NCBI RefSeq assembly: GCF_910592395.1
Contig: NC_088315.1
Coordinates: 6,636,501 to 6,700,500 of the forward strand
Direction: 5' to 3'
DNA length: 64,000 bases
Source: Lineus longissimus
Taxonomy: Eukaryota; Nemertea; Pilidiophora; Heteronemertea; Lineidae
Every line of letters begins with the position of its first letter. Position 1 is the first letter of the stretch. The notes beneath the pieces are model-generated. The model was not told the origin of the DNA and ran no database searches. It saw nothing but the letters and a program-made list of their open reading frames with translations. Below are positions 11,796 through 21,790 of the stretch, piece after piece. The translations under genes and the position numbers were made by a program.

Positions 11796-12635
11796 TCTCG
11801 ATACTCGCTGGGAAATAGTATGATGATAATAGTATATTCTACATATATGACATACTGCCTGTAAATGTTTAGAAAATTACCACTAATTGTCGTACCACTG
11901 ACACGACCAAACAGGTCTATCCAACCTAGTAACTTTTAGTACCACAATGTACACACGTAACACCCCACTATGCACTGGCGTTCCTCGTTGCATATTACTT
12001 TCATTGCTAGTCCCGGTTGCTGATAAGTTAGCCAAAAAAGCGGATATGGGCTCCAATGAGGATACTCCACCATTTAGCTGGAAGTCAACCATGCACCTGC
12101 ATAGAAGCACTAACGACGGAGATATATGTACTCTTAAAAACCTCCAATTCCGGTCACGTCTCTTGGAGGAATAACGTCATCACGGCCAAATTGCAAGAAA
12201 GGTTTCGGTGGATAAACGTCAATGTACCACGAGCACTGGAGGAAAGAATCGATTTAATGCTGCCACCATACGGCGTAAGCCAATTCGGTTCGATTCCATC
12301 CACGTTCCTTAACCCATTTATAGCTGTCCTGGTGGTACCCTGGCGTGGTACCGGAATCAAATTAGAAAAGTCCCAACATATGGTGATGAAATAAATGCAA
12401 ATAAAAGACAGGAATTTTGGCTATATAAGGGAATTACTACATTACATCTTAACGCGTTTCCAGCTCTTTACAGCTTATATATCTATCGATATATTTTTGC
12501 TGTGAGCTCGGCTCTCATTCATTCTATGAATATATGTATAGGAGATTTTTTTAAAGTTTTTTTTAATCAATTTGAAATGCAGAGTACATTCCTTCTAGTT
12601 AGCCTTACTTATTTTCACTTAATACAAGCAACAAG
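11796..12635. other. Intergenic between the Gal3ST gene and FREP-like gene 1
   Basis: Overlapping chance open frames on both strands at about 11880-12394 show no domain. The stretch probably includes the 3' UTR of the fibrinogen-domain gene on the minus strand. No RNA gene was seen. Confidence 0.45.
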
Positions 12636-13318
12636 TCAGTAACTCCCCGGGTAAGTGTACGATGAGTCCACCTCAAGCATCATCCATGACTCCCTGAGTC
12701 CACTCGTCCTGGCCTTGGTCCCCCAAGACAGCTGCGGCCAAACTTCCGCACTCCACTCGCTCTCAAGCAGTCGCGGTCCGTTCACATTCGCTTCTGCGCA
12801 AAACACCCCGAACCACCACCCACCACCGTAGTCCTGCGCACAATTGACACTGGCGTTGCCATCGTTGTCTCTATCGTACGTCGAAAAGTACGTACCATTT
12901 GGCAACCTCGCGAGATTTGATTTCGATTTCGATGTCACGGTAACTTGGAAGTTCTTGGTTTCGTTTTCTATATAGAAATTCGTAAAGGTCCCACCAATTG
13001 TCAAAGTGTAGGGAGTGTCAGTGAACCTTGCAAACTTTAAGAGCAACCTATACGGGCGATCTCCAGCGACGATCTCGTGAATGTATCGGTTGCCTAGCCA
13101 GAAGCTTCCGGACATCGAGAAGCCTTCTGTGTAGTTAAACCAATTTCGAGTCATGTTGAAGTCTTTTTTATATTTTTGTCTTTGAATGAGAGTCTGGCCA
13201 TTTCCAGTGAACCAGCATGAAACCTCGAATGGTTCCTTAGACTTCTCAGGCCAGATGTGTCTGCGGCCAATGCCTTTTTTATTCGAGTCTAATTTAGCAT
13301 GGTAGTAATCTCCACAAT
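12636..13318 (-). CDS. FREP-like 1 exon 3: fibrinogen C-terminal domain
   Basis: The acceptor is CTTTTCAG, and the first codon (Asp155) is split with the EGF exon. The 227-residue length is normal for this domain. Cysteines at 156, 189, 314 and 328 match the two conserved disulfides. Landmarks are WFNYTEGF, FWLGNRYIHEI, YFSTYDRDNDGNA and CAEANVNGPR. It ends with a TGA stop at 12636-12638. Confidence 0.92.
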
Positions 13319-15268
13319 CTGAAAAGAAAGGAATTATCATCAGATAAATTTTCGCTACATTGCGTATCAGAATGTCTTCGCAATCATTTGTCGTAAGACT
13401 GGCGTTCGCGCTGGCGTTTCGGGGGCTTTGCGAAAACTCCCTCGCCGTACATGAAAACACATCACTCTAAACGATGAAAATAATGAGGCGTATACAGGTT
13501 TAATTTATTGTCATTTATTGTTTTATGTCAAACGCATTTAATTTACTACTATATAAATCAGGTTTTATTGCATTTCATATGCACAGCTTTACAGCTTGAT
13601 CGCACTGTTTTCGACATACACCACAGACTGTCGATCATTTGCGTATACATGCACGCACGCAGGCATGCATGTGCACATGGGAAAGGGTCGCCAAGAAAAT
13701 GGATAGCCCCTTAGTGTTCCTGTTGGCCGCTAGATATATCAGTTAAACTGAGAGGGTTCCTGTGAGTGTCATAATTCCTTGGTCAGACAAGTTTCTCCGT
13801 CTTTTCGACAACAATACAATATCCTGAGGAAATACTTGGTTTGTTTCTGTAGGCAACGGCTTCATTAACAAGGAATTTCTGACCTAGTTGACTAATCATC
13901 TGTAATCATACAACTTCGGTCATCATGGTTACGCCTAACCGAAAAATTCCAATTGAGCGTGAATATCTCCTTGGTAATAACTCTGATTAGATTACTGGCA
14001 AAGTTTAGATGAGTTTGTATAACTGGCGGCATACGATTTTACAGCTTATGATAGGCAACATGTAGCGTGTAATAGGTGTGACGTAAAATTATCAAAATCT
14101 GGGCGTGGGTCATTTTTCTTTTTTGTTTGCCCTTGGTCACCAAATGTGCCCTATCACTACTGATTCTGACGAATTCGCATGTATTCTAATACTTCGAGTC
14201 ATAACAGACATCCGCCATCACAATGCGAAGAAGGGTACTTATGTGATAATGTAGGACGAAACCGGTGAAGTTCCTCTTCTCTCTACTTACCATAAACTCT
14301 GACTTCACAGCGTCGCCCAGTAAAACCTAATGGGCAAACCTTACATAGTTCTAGCAAAGGATCATAAGCGGTGTTATGGGAACAGAACGGCTCCTGGAAC
14401 AAGCAAAACGCGAACTAGAGTATACATTGTACAGTTTCAAAGAATGGTTTGCCACCGTTGTCACATCTCACAGTACATCAAAACTATTTACTCTTGTTTA
14501 TACGAGGAATATATTCCAGGGAACATACCTAATGCTGAATCAAACCCAACTTAGTCTCCTGATATACATGTAAGTCACTCGGAAGACGACCAATTTGACA
14601 ACCTAGCTTAAAGATGCTACAACATTAGTACGCGCATTTCCGAAAGTATTGCGAAAATCCTAACTGAAGTTATAGGGCTAGGAACACATCGAAAACATAT
14701 TAACTGTACATAACTAAGATTACATCCAACTGTCTGTACTTGTTAAATAAAGACTGAGCACGTTTCAACACATTATTGAGTCAACTCATTTTGACAACCG
14801 GCGCCCACTTCTGATGTCTCCAAATTTCAGGCATGATTGTTCTCATAGACATCATAACAGTAACCTTGTACGTAATATTGTAAAATATAATATTGTAACT
14901 TTACACACCTTAAGGTAAAAGCTGAAGCCATTCCTCTCTACAAGGTCAGTACAGCCGGCATCCTTTGGCGTCTTCCCCAACTCACAGTTATCTGCTGTAG
15001 CGTTCTCCTTGAAATTCATCCAGCCACATTCATCAACCATACCACTACATTTTCGCGCACAATCAAAGTAGGAAAGCTCCCGTGACACGTGTAGGACGTT
15101 CGGCGTTGGCATTGCCTTGTCTTTCTCACAACCGGACAGTGTATATAGCCTGGCAACGTACCCATCGAAGGCTAGCTTTTCGCAATGCCAAATTGGCGGC
15201 GATTGCGCCAAAAGGAAAAGAAGGAGAGAAGAACAGAAGCGACGCATAGTTTTAACTCTCTGTGACAT
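12636..15268 (-). CDS. Secreted PAN-EGF-fibrinogen protein 1 (FREP-like)
   Basis: Exons 15268-14909, 14393-14291 and 13318-12636 join with phases 0 and 1 into 381 aa. The order is signal peptide (best from the second Met, RRFCSSLLLFLLAQ), PAN/apple domain (about 25-120, FDCARKCSGM...DECGWMNF), one EGF-like module (121-154, ending CPLGFTGRRCE) and a fibrinogen C-terminal globe (155-381). The globe keeps the calcium-site DRDND (303-307), NCA (313-315), GGGWWF and Cys328. Fibrinogen-related proteins bind sugars or acetylated ligands outside the cell, often in immunity or matrix; the ligand here is unknown. N-glycosylation sites are common. It is paralogous to the gene at 21791-25457 and is divergent from the transporter gene starting at 16028. 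Confidence 0.92.
14291..14393 (-). CDS. FREP-like 1 exon 2: EGF-like module
   Basis: A 103-base exon between a TTGTTCCAG acceptor and a GTAAGT donor. It encodes EPFCSHNTAYDPLLELCKVC and then PLGFTGRRCEVRVY, a compact EGF/laminin-EGF-like unit. The matching exon in the second gene is also 103 bases with the same phases (0 in, 1 out). Confidence 0.85.
14909..15268 (-). CDS. FREP-like 1 exon 1: signal peptide and PAN domain
   Basis: There are two in-frame starts, at 15268 and at 15247; the second gives the more typical signal peptide. The PAN/apple region carries the paired cysteines of that fold (LSGCEKD, FDCARKC, DECGW, DNCELG, AGCTDL). The donor is AAG followed by GTGTGT, phase 0. Confidence 0.85.
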
Positions 15269-16027
15269 GCCTGTCTAAATGAAACAACATGCGTAAGTCA
15301 GGTTCTCATTTAATTTGCAACTCTTTGCTTGCGAGGTTGTTTCTATGGTAATTGAAATCGATGTTACCAATCTCCCATTTTGAGCCGGTGAGTACCTATA
15401 AAGCGTATGAAGCGTTAATTAACACCAATTTGCAAAATTATGCACCGGGTCGGTGGATGACAGACCGACACAAAGTATACTTGTAACACCCAGGTTAAAA
15501 AGGTTCCCGTCGCGTTATCGATTCTGTATTCAGTTGAACGGTTCGCAACGATTCTGAAGTATTTCAGACCAAACAGTGTTTTTTCTTTGCAGAAGGGAAG
15601 GAAATACACGAATCGGCAACGTCCTCACTGCTGGACCGGTCGTTGCTGTTAGCAATGCCAGCGGTGGGCCGGCTTGTCTACTGAATATTGAAAGCAAGCT
15701 GCAGGATGGACCGAAAGGTTACTTATATAGCGTCTGACTCCTAACAAGTATTCAACACGCCTGGGCTAAGGTTGGGTATATGATTAAAAAATGATGCAAA
15801 ACATAGTGCCTTTAAATAGTAGGCCCATGTGCTGATCTATTAGGAACAGTTGATGTGGAACAAAATGCCCTACGCTATGAAGACAACAGTTTTGTAAAAT
15901 TACTACCGGGGTCAAGGATTTTTGATAGCGTTATAAAAGCCTATGCGCGTTATGCATACTCACAGTTGTCTGGGTCTTGCAGTATGTATTGACTATAGTG
16001 TTTGTCATGTATTTGTGACTTGTAAAA
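15269..16027. promoter_or_regulatory. Shared divergent promoter region
   Basis: 759 bases separate the starts of FREP-like gene 1 (minus) and the transporter gene (plus). TATAAAAG at 15932-15939 lies about 90 bases before the transporter ATG and is a good core promoter candidate. I saw no equally clear TATA box for the minus-strand gene. Confidence 0.5.
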
Positions 16028-17569
16028 ATGTCACTCTTTTTTAGAATGAATCTGAGCGCGGTTCGAGGGAGCAAGACTATCGTTTTCATTGCCTTCGTGC
16101 TGGCTGTTTACACGGACTATTCACTACGATACTTAAAGTTATCCTTAACCCCTGCGCTCATCAGACATCTGGAGTTCTATTCGTGCAATTGTTTGAACCA
16201 AACCAGTGTAGATGTAAAAAATGTGGACGGAACTGAGACATCGCTTTGGAATCAAGAAAATCAAGGATTTTGCCTAATAGGCGCCAATAATTCCTCCAAT
16301 TGCTGGTCGAAATCCGCCATCGTACTGCACACGACGCCCAGCGTTGATGCTGTAATTGGTGTGTCTGAGCTCGCCGAGTTCGTTGCAAGTCCATTCGTTG
16401 GTCTGTATTGTTCGAAACACGGCCACCGCTTCCCTTTCATTGCCGGCGCCATCTTAGAACTCCTCAGCAGTATCGGATTCCTCCTGTCTACAAATGTCAT
16501 CATTTTAGCCTTCGCGAGTGCGTTCCAGGGCCTTTCTGCGACGATTATTTTCATAAGTGGATTAGTCATGATCACGGATGTTTTTAGTGCTGAGGAAAGA
16601 TCGAAGGTTATTTCAAGGGCGTACGGGATAACGTGCCCGGTTGCTGCAGTTATTGCCTTCATGCTTGGAAGCATAGGGTTCCAGCTATACGGCCCTGTGT
16701 TGCCAATGGGTTTCATTGCAGTGTTAGCTTTCGTAGACCTTATAATCAGGCTGGTCATTAAACCTGGATCTGACAGTGAAAGCGTCTATGAAGGACCTGA
16801 AACAGACAAGTTGATGACGGGGGAAACAGGGTCCAACGGAATATCTGACAATTCTGATAAGCATACAAACTTAAATGTTCAAGAACCAAGTCCAGTAGGA
16901 GAGGCGCAGAAAGTGTCCATCAAGATCATAGAACCGATAAAGGAAGGCCACGAAAGCGCCCAGCAAGGCCCGGCAACATATAAGCAACTGCTTTCAGACT
17001 TTGTCGTAATTGAAGTGATGTTGCTGATTACTATTACCAGTATAATAATCTCCATGGTAGTTGCAACAGCCTCTAACAGATCTATCAATATTCTCGACGC
17101 AGAGCAATGGCAACTAGGTGTGGTTCTTGGCATCGGCCCTCTGGTGCAGCTCACTGTAGCTACAACATTGTTGAGGTTGTTAACTCGAAATGTCTTTTGG
17201 CTGTTTATGCTCGGTAACATAGTGTTCGTCATGATTGGTCTGATGGTTTACCCATTGACTACAAATGTTTGGTGGACTATAATACCCGAGGTCTCCATCC
17301 GAGGCGCGGCGCTGGCCTTCAGCTATATCTACACGCCGAACCTGCACCCCTTGCTCTTAGACCATCGCCACAAGTATGCCGCAGCGAAGGTCTTCTCACT
17401 TCTGCGGACGTCAGTCGTACTAGGGAATGGGATTGGACCATTTGTTGGGAACCTATTAGCACATACTTCATTCATGACTCTGTATTATAGTGCTGGGGGT
17501 TTCCTATTGCCCCTTGTGTTCGTGACTCTACATATACGTTCGGTCAACAAGATTTCTGCATCATATTGA
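16028..17569 (+). CDS. MFS transporter related to SLC18 vesicular amine transporters
   Basis: One uninterrupted 513-aa frame with about 12 hydrophobic helices: TM1 at 17-40, a glycosylated luminal loop (NQT, NNSS) to ~105, TM2-6 to ~244, a hydrophilic cytoplasmic loop (245-320), and TM7-12. It matches SLC18 in TM1 (Asp30 and a proline 12 residues on), the TM2-3 loop (SPFVGLYCSKHGHRFPFIAG), WQLGVVLGIGPL at 361-372, LDHRH at 444-448 and GIGPFVG. By hand alignment the acidic residues that couple amine and proton in VMAT TM10 and TM11 are Tyr433 and Arg460 here, and the TM2 lysine is Ser113. Substrate specificity is therefore uncertain. The lack of introns suggests retroposition or intron loss. 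Confidence 0.85.
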   Translation: MSLFFRMNLSAVRGSKTIVFIAFVLAVYTDYSLRYLKLSLTPALIRHLEFYSCNCLNQTSVDVKNVDGTETSLWNQENQGFCLIGANNSSNCWSKSAIVLHTTPSVDAVIGVSELAEFVASPFVGLYCSKHGHRFPFIAGAILELLSSIGFLLSTNVIILAFASAFQGLSATIIFISGLVMITDVFSAEERSKVISRAYGITCPVAAVIAFMLGSIGFQLYGPVLPMGFIAVLAFVDLIIRLVIKPGSDSESVYEGPETDKLMTGETGSNGISDNSDKHTNLNVQEPSPVGEAQKVSIKIIEPIKEGHESAQQGPATYKQLLSDFVVIEVMLLITITSIIISMVVATASNRSINILDAEQWQLGVVLGIGPLVQLTVATTLLRLLTRNVFWLFMLGNIVFVMIGLMVYPLTTNVWWTIIPEVSIRGAALAFSYIYTPNLHPLLLDHRHKYAAAKVFSLLRTSVVLGNGIGPFVGNLLAHTSFMTLYYSAGGFLLPLVFVTLHIRSVNKISASY

Positions 17570-17599
17570 GACTGGCAACGGGAGTGACTAGATTTTGGT

Positions 17600-17605
17600 A
17601 TTAAA
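17600..17605 (+). promoter_or_regulatory. Probable poly(A) signal of the transporter gene
   Basis: ATTAAA lies 30 bases after the stop codon, followed by a T-rich stretch. It is a common variant of the AATAAA signal. Confidence 0.4.
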
Positions 17606-17750
17606 CACTCTCGTTCGACTATCTTTTTGTTCTTTTTTATTGGTCCTCTAAAAACCACCCATGTCAAACTTTACCCAGTGCAATATATGTGATGTGGGTT
17701 CTTTTTAACCCTTGCATGTGCGTTCTCGGTTCTGTTATATAGAAACATTA

Positions 17751-18495
17751 AAGCCCGGTCTACACTAGCCAACATGAACCAACAAATGTTGGCCAACATT
17801 GGCCAACATCGTGTTGGGCCTTGTTGCAGAGGCATGTTTGCTATTGTTTGCCAGTGTGGACGGGTCCAAAAACAAGTGAAAACATCAGCCAACTTGTTGG
17901 CCAATGTTGGCCTATGTTAGGCCATGCTACTTCTGAACAACATGTTGGTTGGTGTTGGGCAATCAGCAGCCAATCAGGGAACAGATTTGGATCATGTGAT
18001 GGAGCTACTGGGACAAAATGGCAGCCTCAATGAAAGATAGAGAATGGCAATTTCAAGAAATTGAACACTTAATTTCAGAATACGAAAAGCTTCATCCATC
18101 CGCAGGAAATTCTTGAGGCTAAGTCTGAGGCTATTAACTCTTGAAGGAGGCAGTGATAGGCCCCATCATGCTTTTTCCACAAGTATGGCTTTTGTCAGTT
18201 GCGGCGGCGACGGGGGTTAATCACAACTGAAAGAATTGCTGCTGCCAAGCACCTAGGCATGCTTTCTTCCTGTGGTTCTCCATTGTTTTAAAGAAAAAAT
18301 GAAGAGAAATGACTGATTTTCCCTCCAAATGCCCTCAAATTCATGCCAAACACGGTCAAACTTAGTCAAACTTGTTTGGCAATGTTTGCCTGTGTTTGAT
18401 AGTGTGGACGGGTCCCCAAACATTCGCCAACATGATGTTGGCTCATGTTGGCCAACAATTGTTGGCGAATGTTTGCTAGTGTAGACCAGGCTTTA
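17751..18495. mobile_element. Non-autonomous DNA transposon with ORF remnant
   Basis: A 745-base element with terminal inverted repeats: left TAAAGCCCGGTCTACACTAG, right its complement ending GACCAGGCTTTA. Subterminal regions are rich in CCAACA/TGTTGG palindromes and repeat GTGTGGACGGGTCC. Inside is a short open frame beginning at 18018. End sequence and style resemble Harbinger/ISL2EU-type elements, but the target-site duplication is ambiguous (TA, TAA/TTA). The element at 27493-27846 shares the TAAAGCCC end. Confidence 0.75.
18018..18116 (+). pseudogene. Truncated transposon ORF (MADF/SANT-like start)
   Basis: 32 codons from an ATG (MAASMKDREWQFQEIEHLIS, then EYEKLHPSAGNS) inside the transposon. 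The pattern EWQFQEIEHLISEYEKLHP resembles the first helix of MADF or Myb/SANT DNA-binding proteins carried by Harbinger-type transposons. It stops before the rest of the domain, so it is a remnant. Confidence 0.35.
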
Positions 18496-19085
18496 GAGAC
18501 TATCTATCTGTTACTGAAAAATATCAATTTAAAACCTCAAATATGCAGAACCTTGCCGTTTTGAATCTCGCTACCTATACGCACACGACGAGCAAAACGA
18601 CAAGAAACAGTGTTTTCGTCAATTTGTAAGTTGTCTGCGCGCCGTAGGCGATGTTTTGGAACGTGGACGTTTTGTATTATTTTGAGTGACTGAAATGTCT
18701 GTTGGCACGCGACAAATCGTTAGTGTAGGCATTGGCGTTAGAAGATTGATCGACCCGTATTATACGTTCCATTATAATGTGGCTAGTATAAACCATCTCA
18801 ACCGAAGTAGGGCAATAGCTTTTCTATATCACTGTAAAGACTTCCAAATGGCAGGCCTTTGATATGCGTCAATATCTTGATATGTGTATTGGCCATAAAG
18901 ACATTGTGTCGTATCACAGACCATGTGGCAAACCGTTCTAAAACGCAAAAGCTTGATTCAAATCACTTTTCCATAAACTCATGTGTCAATGCAATCTTCG
19001 CTATCCTTGGCAGTGTTTCAGACAGGCATCAGGAGTTTCAAGTAATCCAAAGGATTTTGTCTGCAGGTTGGTCAGAAGGCAGATA
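18496..19085. other. 5' region of the KCTD-like gene
   Basis: No coding exon is evident. A plausible acceptor (TTTTGTCTGCAG) ends at 19065, so bases 19066-19085 may be 5' UTR of the exon that holds the KCTD start, with an untranslated exon further upstream. Confidence 0.45.
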
Positions 19086-19802
19086 ATGCAACTTTCACGA
19101 AGAGCTACGACAACGGACATGGCGAAATCTGGTTCCGATTTGATCCACGTCAACGTTGGTGGCGTCGAATACACAACAACACTCGCGACCTTGACACGTG
19201 ATCCGGACTCAATTTTAGCCGAAATGGCGGATAGTGACCCTCCTACGTCCGATGAAAGCTTTTTCATCGACAGAGATGGTAGCCTTTTCCGATACGTGCT
19301 AAACTTTCTTCGCAGCTCGCAGTTGAACCTCCCCGAAGATTTTAAGGAGATGGCGCAACTGAAAGCAGAGGCACTATTTTACAAAATCACAACTTTGGCG
19401 GAAGAACTGGATGAACGCGAGAATATTCTCCTTGGTCATCCGAAGACTGGTGCTCTGATTGAAATTCATGAGTTTGGAGGGAGAAAACTCGCAGGCTTTG
19501 CAGGAAATAGTGCAGGGGATGCCCCGAAGCCTTGTTTCAGTGCAGGCGAAATATTTGACATAGAGGGCGGTGCTTTCTTTTTGCCACCGCTGAATAAGTT
19601 TACGCCCAGGGAGGGCAAGTATATTCGGTGGGGTGCAGACATCCAGAGCCAGTTTGGTTCAAAGGGGGCATTATGTGTGATGTTGAAATCGTGCGGATGG
19701 GAAAAGGTTCACTCAATGACTTGTCCAGAAATTTCCGCTGGTACAACTGTCGGGATCCGTATCGTGGAAAAGTGGCATATGCGGATTGAAAACACTAAAT
19801 AA
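19086..19802 (+). CDS. KCTD-like BTB/T1-domain protein
   Basis: 238 aa from the ATG at 19086 (a second Met at 19119 is also possible). Residues about 18-105 form a T1-type BTB/POZ domain with the signature HVNVGG (21-26), DPDSILAEM, FFIDRDGSLFRYVLNFLR and the LKAEALFYKI helix. KCTD proteins oligomerise through this domain and serve as Cullin-3 substrate adaptors or G-protein/ion-channel regulators. The C-terminal part (from about 115) is not clearly one of the known KCTD tail classes. The frame is open further upstream to 18981, but a splice acceptor lies between that start and the domain. Stop and poly(A) signal overlap. Confidence 0.9.
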   Translation: MQLSRRATTTDMAKSGSDLIHVNVGGVEYTTTLATLTRDPDSILAEMADSDPPTSDESFFIDRDGSLFRYVLNFLRSSQLNLPEDFKEMAQLKAEALFYKITTLAEELDERENILLGHPKTGALIEIHEFGGRKLAGFAGNSAGDAPKPCFSAGEIFDIEGGAFFLPPLNKFTPREGKYIRWGADIQSQFGSKGALCVMLKSCGWEKVHSMTCPEISAGTTVGIRIVEKWHMRIENTK

Positions 19803-19803
19803 A
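19798..19803 (+). promoter_or_regulatory. Poly(A) signal overlapping the KCTD stop codon
   Basis: AATAAA spans the TAA stop (19800-19802). If used, the 3' UTR is only about 15-30 bases. A longer 3' UTR with a later signal cannot be excluded. Confidence 0.4.
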
Positions 19804-20420
19804 ATAGCTTGGTACATTTATTTCCGATTTTCATTTCAAGATGAAAATCGACTAGCCTCGTTCGCAGTGCAGCGGTCTTGGTAACACAACCAAGACCCTA
19901 CTGGGCGGTGATAATTCAAGGATTAGGAGAAATTTTCCATTTGAACGCTTAGCGTATATAGGGTTTATGCATGTCGATCAACCGGCGTTGTACGTATCTT
20001 CCATCCTTCAAAGGAAGAGAATGGAGGAGACTTGAGGATAGACATTTACCGCCGGTAGGTCGGAATGGGATTATGATAAGGTAACAAAACCATATTCAAT
20101 GTCGGTCGCTATAATTCCGTCAAAACCCCACCTGCGGCTCGGCATTTTGACAAGTTACAGAGCAGAAGCCATGTTACTGCAGTAACTCTATCAGGTTTTT
20201 ATAAAGAACACGTATAGTATAACGGTTTTTAAAGTAATTACAACACATGTACGTGCATGCATATCTCATTTTGTAATCCAATTTATTGTTCAGATGTGTA
20301 TATCACTAAATACTAGTATACATGCAAGTAAGTGTAAGATCGGCCTGGCCTCTCACAAAATATGTGAAGTCGACAAACTGGTAACTAATACATGTATAAT
20401 ATGAATATGAGGTAGTTTCG
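19804..20420. other. Intergenic, nothing recognised
   Basis: No exon, RNA gene or clear transposon was seen between the KCTD-like gene and the fibrinogen relic. Confidence 0.45.
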
Positions 20421-20592
20421 CTAATCAATAGGAGTTTTATTGCAACCTGGAGTTATGGGGCACGTTATCCTGAAGCTGAAGTTGTCAGCCTCGGTGGTCT
20501 TTCCTTGGTGCATAATGCATTTGCTATCGTTCAAACATAAGGAGGCAGGACCACTTAATACCATCTCAATTCGTATAAAATTCCACTGCAAC
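20421..20592 (-). pseudogene. Relic fibrinogen-domain fragment
   Basis: On the minus strand the frame reads WNFIRIEM...SKCIMHQGKTTEADNFSFRIT...PID and then a stop. The part at 20475-20519 is nearly the same DNA as the FREP-like 2 exon near 22360-22405, and in the same frame (there VIMFQGKAIDADNFSMNVTW). It lies about 1.2 kb downstream of that gene on the same strand. The rest of the fibrinogen domain is absent, so this is most likely a leftover of a third copy. Confidence 0.5.
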
Positions 20593-20880
20593 AACTATCG
20601 TGGTGATCACACGCTACAAGTAACTCCGCAAGTTGCATTGGGGAATCTAGCTAGTCCAAAAATAAAACTGTTTAATGTTCACAAGATACAAAAAAACGTC
20701 ATCGAGAAATGGGACAAACAATTCATCGCATCTCATGATCATTTCATCTCAATTATCATCACTAAGTGTAAGTGAATCGGAAGCGGCGACTAACATGCTT
20801 TTAGTTGCTATGGACGGGAAGACCACATGAGATGCTCTCCTTCCGGTGAGCGGTCAAACGTGTTCATCAATAAAGAGAAA

Positions 20881-20945
20881 GAGCCGAGGCCGTCGAGCCG
20901 AGGCCGACGAGCCGAGGCCGACTAGCCGAGGCCGACGAGCCGAGT
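20881..20945. repeat. GC-rich 14-bp tandem repeat
   Basis: About 4.5 copies of a GAGCCGAGGCCGAC unit with one or two changes per copy. It contrasts sharply with the AT-rich surroundings. Confidence 0.85.
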
Positions 20946-21025
20946 GCTCGTATAAACTGTAACCTCGGCAAGTGATGCGGTTTTGCCTCATGAAAGTCAC
21001 AAGTAGAGCGTGTGCGACCACCAAA

Positions 21026-21139
21026 GGCCGGGTTCCACGAGTTTTCCGCTGCACAAAAACTACTCGCGAGCCCAATAGGTATTCTGGTCATGGCCGGATT
21101 CCACTAGGAACCTTTCCACTGCACGACAACTACCCGCAA
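21026..21139. repeat. Direct duplication of a ~45-bp unit
   Basis: GGCCGGGTTCCACGAG...CCGCTGCACAAAAACTACTC at 21026-21064 is repeated in altered form at 21092-21139 (GGCCGGATTCCACTAG... and GCACGACAACTACCCGC). It is probably part of an old transposon. Confidence 0.45.
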
Positions 21140-21790
21140 CTTTCACCGATCCTTTGACCGATTATTCAATTCAATCTATCATATCGTGCATACTTTCTTT
21201 TAACGCCATACAACGTGTTCAATTAGGATAAACACCGAGTTGATCAATGGTCTTACGTTTTGTTCCGGCCTGGTCTTTGTTTCGATTTCGCAGTACTTGT
21301 AATTGATCAACCGATCTTAGATCAGTGAAACTACAGTAGATCAATGCACTCCGAAGCCTGAATTACTGGTACACATTGATATTTTGCTCTTATTACAATA
21401 TTTGATCAATATAAATATTCCAATTTTACTTAATTAATCGATTCACCTCTTCGATTAGATATGCAAATTCATTAAAACCTGCGAAGGAAATTGTATTTTC
21501 CATCCTATTTGCCTTGCATTCAAATACTAATTGATCAGTGATTTGGAATACAAATGGCTTATAGATTATGACAACTGCATAAAATGCAACTATTGAGTTT
21601 GTTTGGTTGAGACCAAGAGAGTGTTATCAAATTAAGATGGAGATCGATGTTTTAAGTAGCACATTTATCTAAACTGAGTAAGGTGAGGCTATAGCTAGAA
21701 AGAGACCACCAATTCGGAAAGTTCAGCCAATTCAGTTCTATGAATCATTGTAGAGGCGCTTGCACGATAAACGCTGATGTTGCAGTCTCT

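Noticed and set aside
11947-12394. Overlapping open frames on both strands
   Set aside because: Three different frames are open with none showing a domain; no splice context favours one.
16261-17232. Long antisense frames under the transporter gene
   Set aside because: Shadows of the well-supported transporter reading frame.
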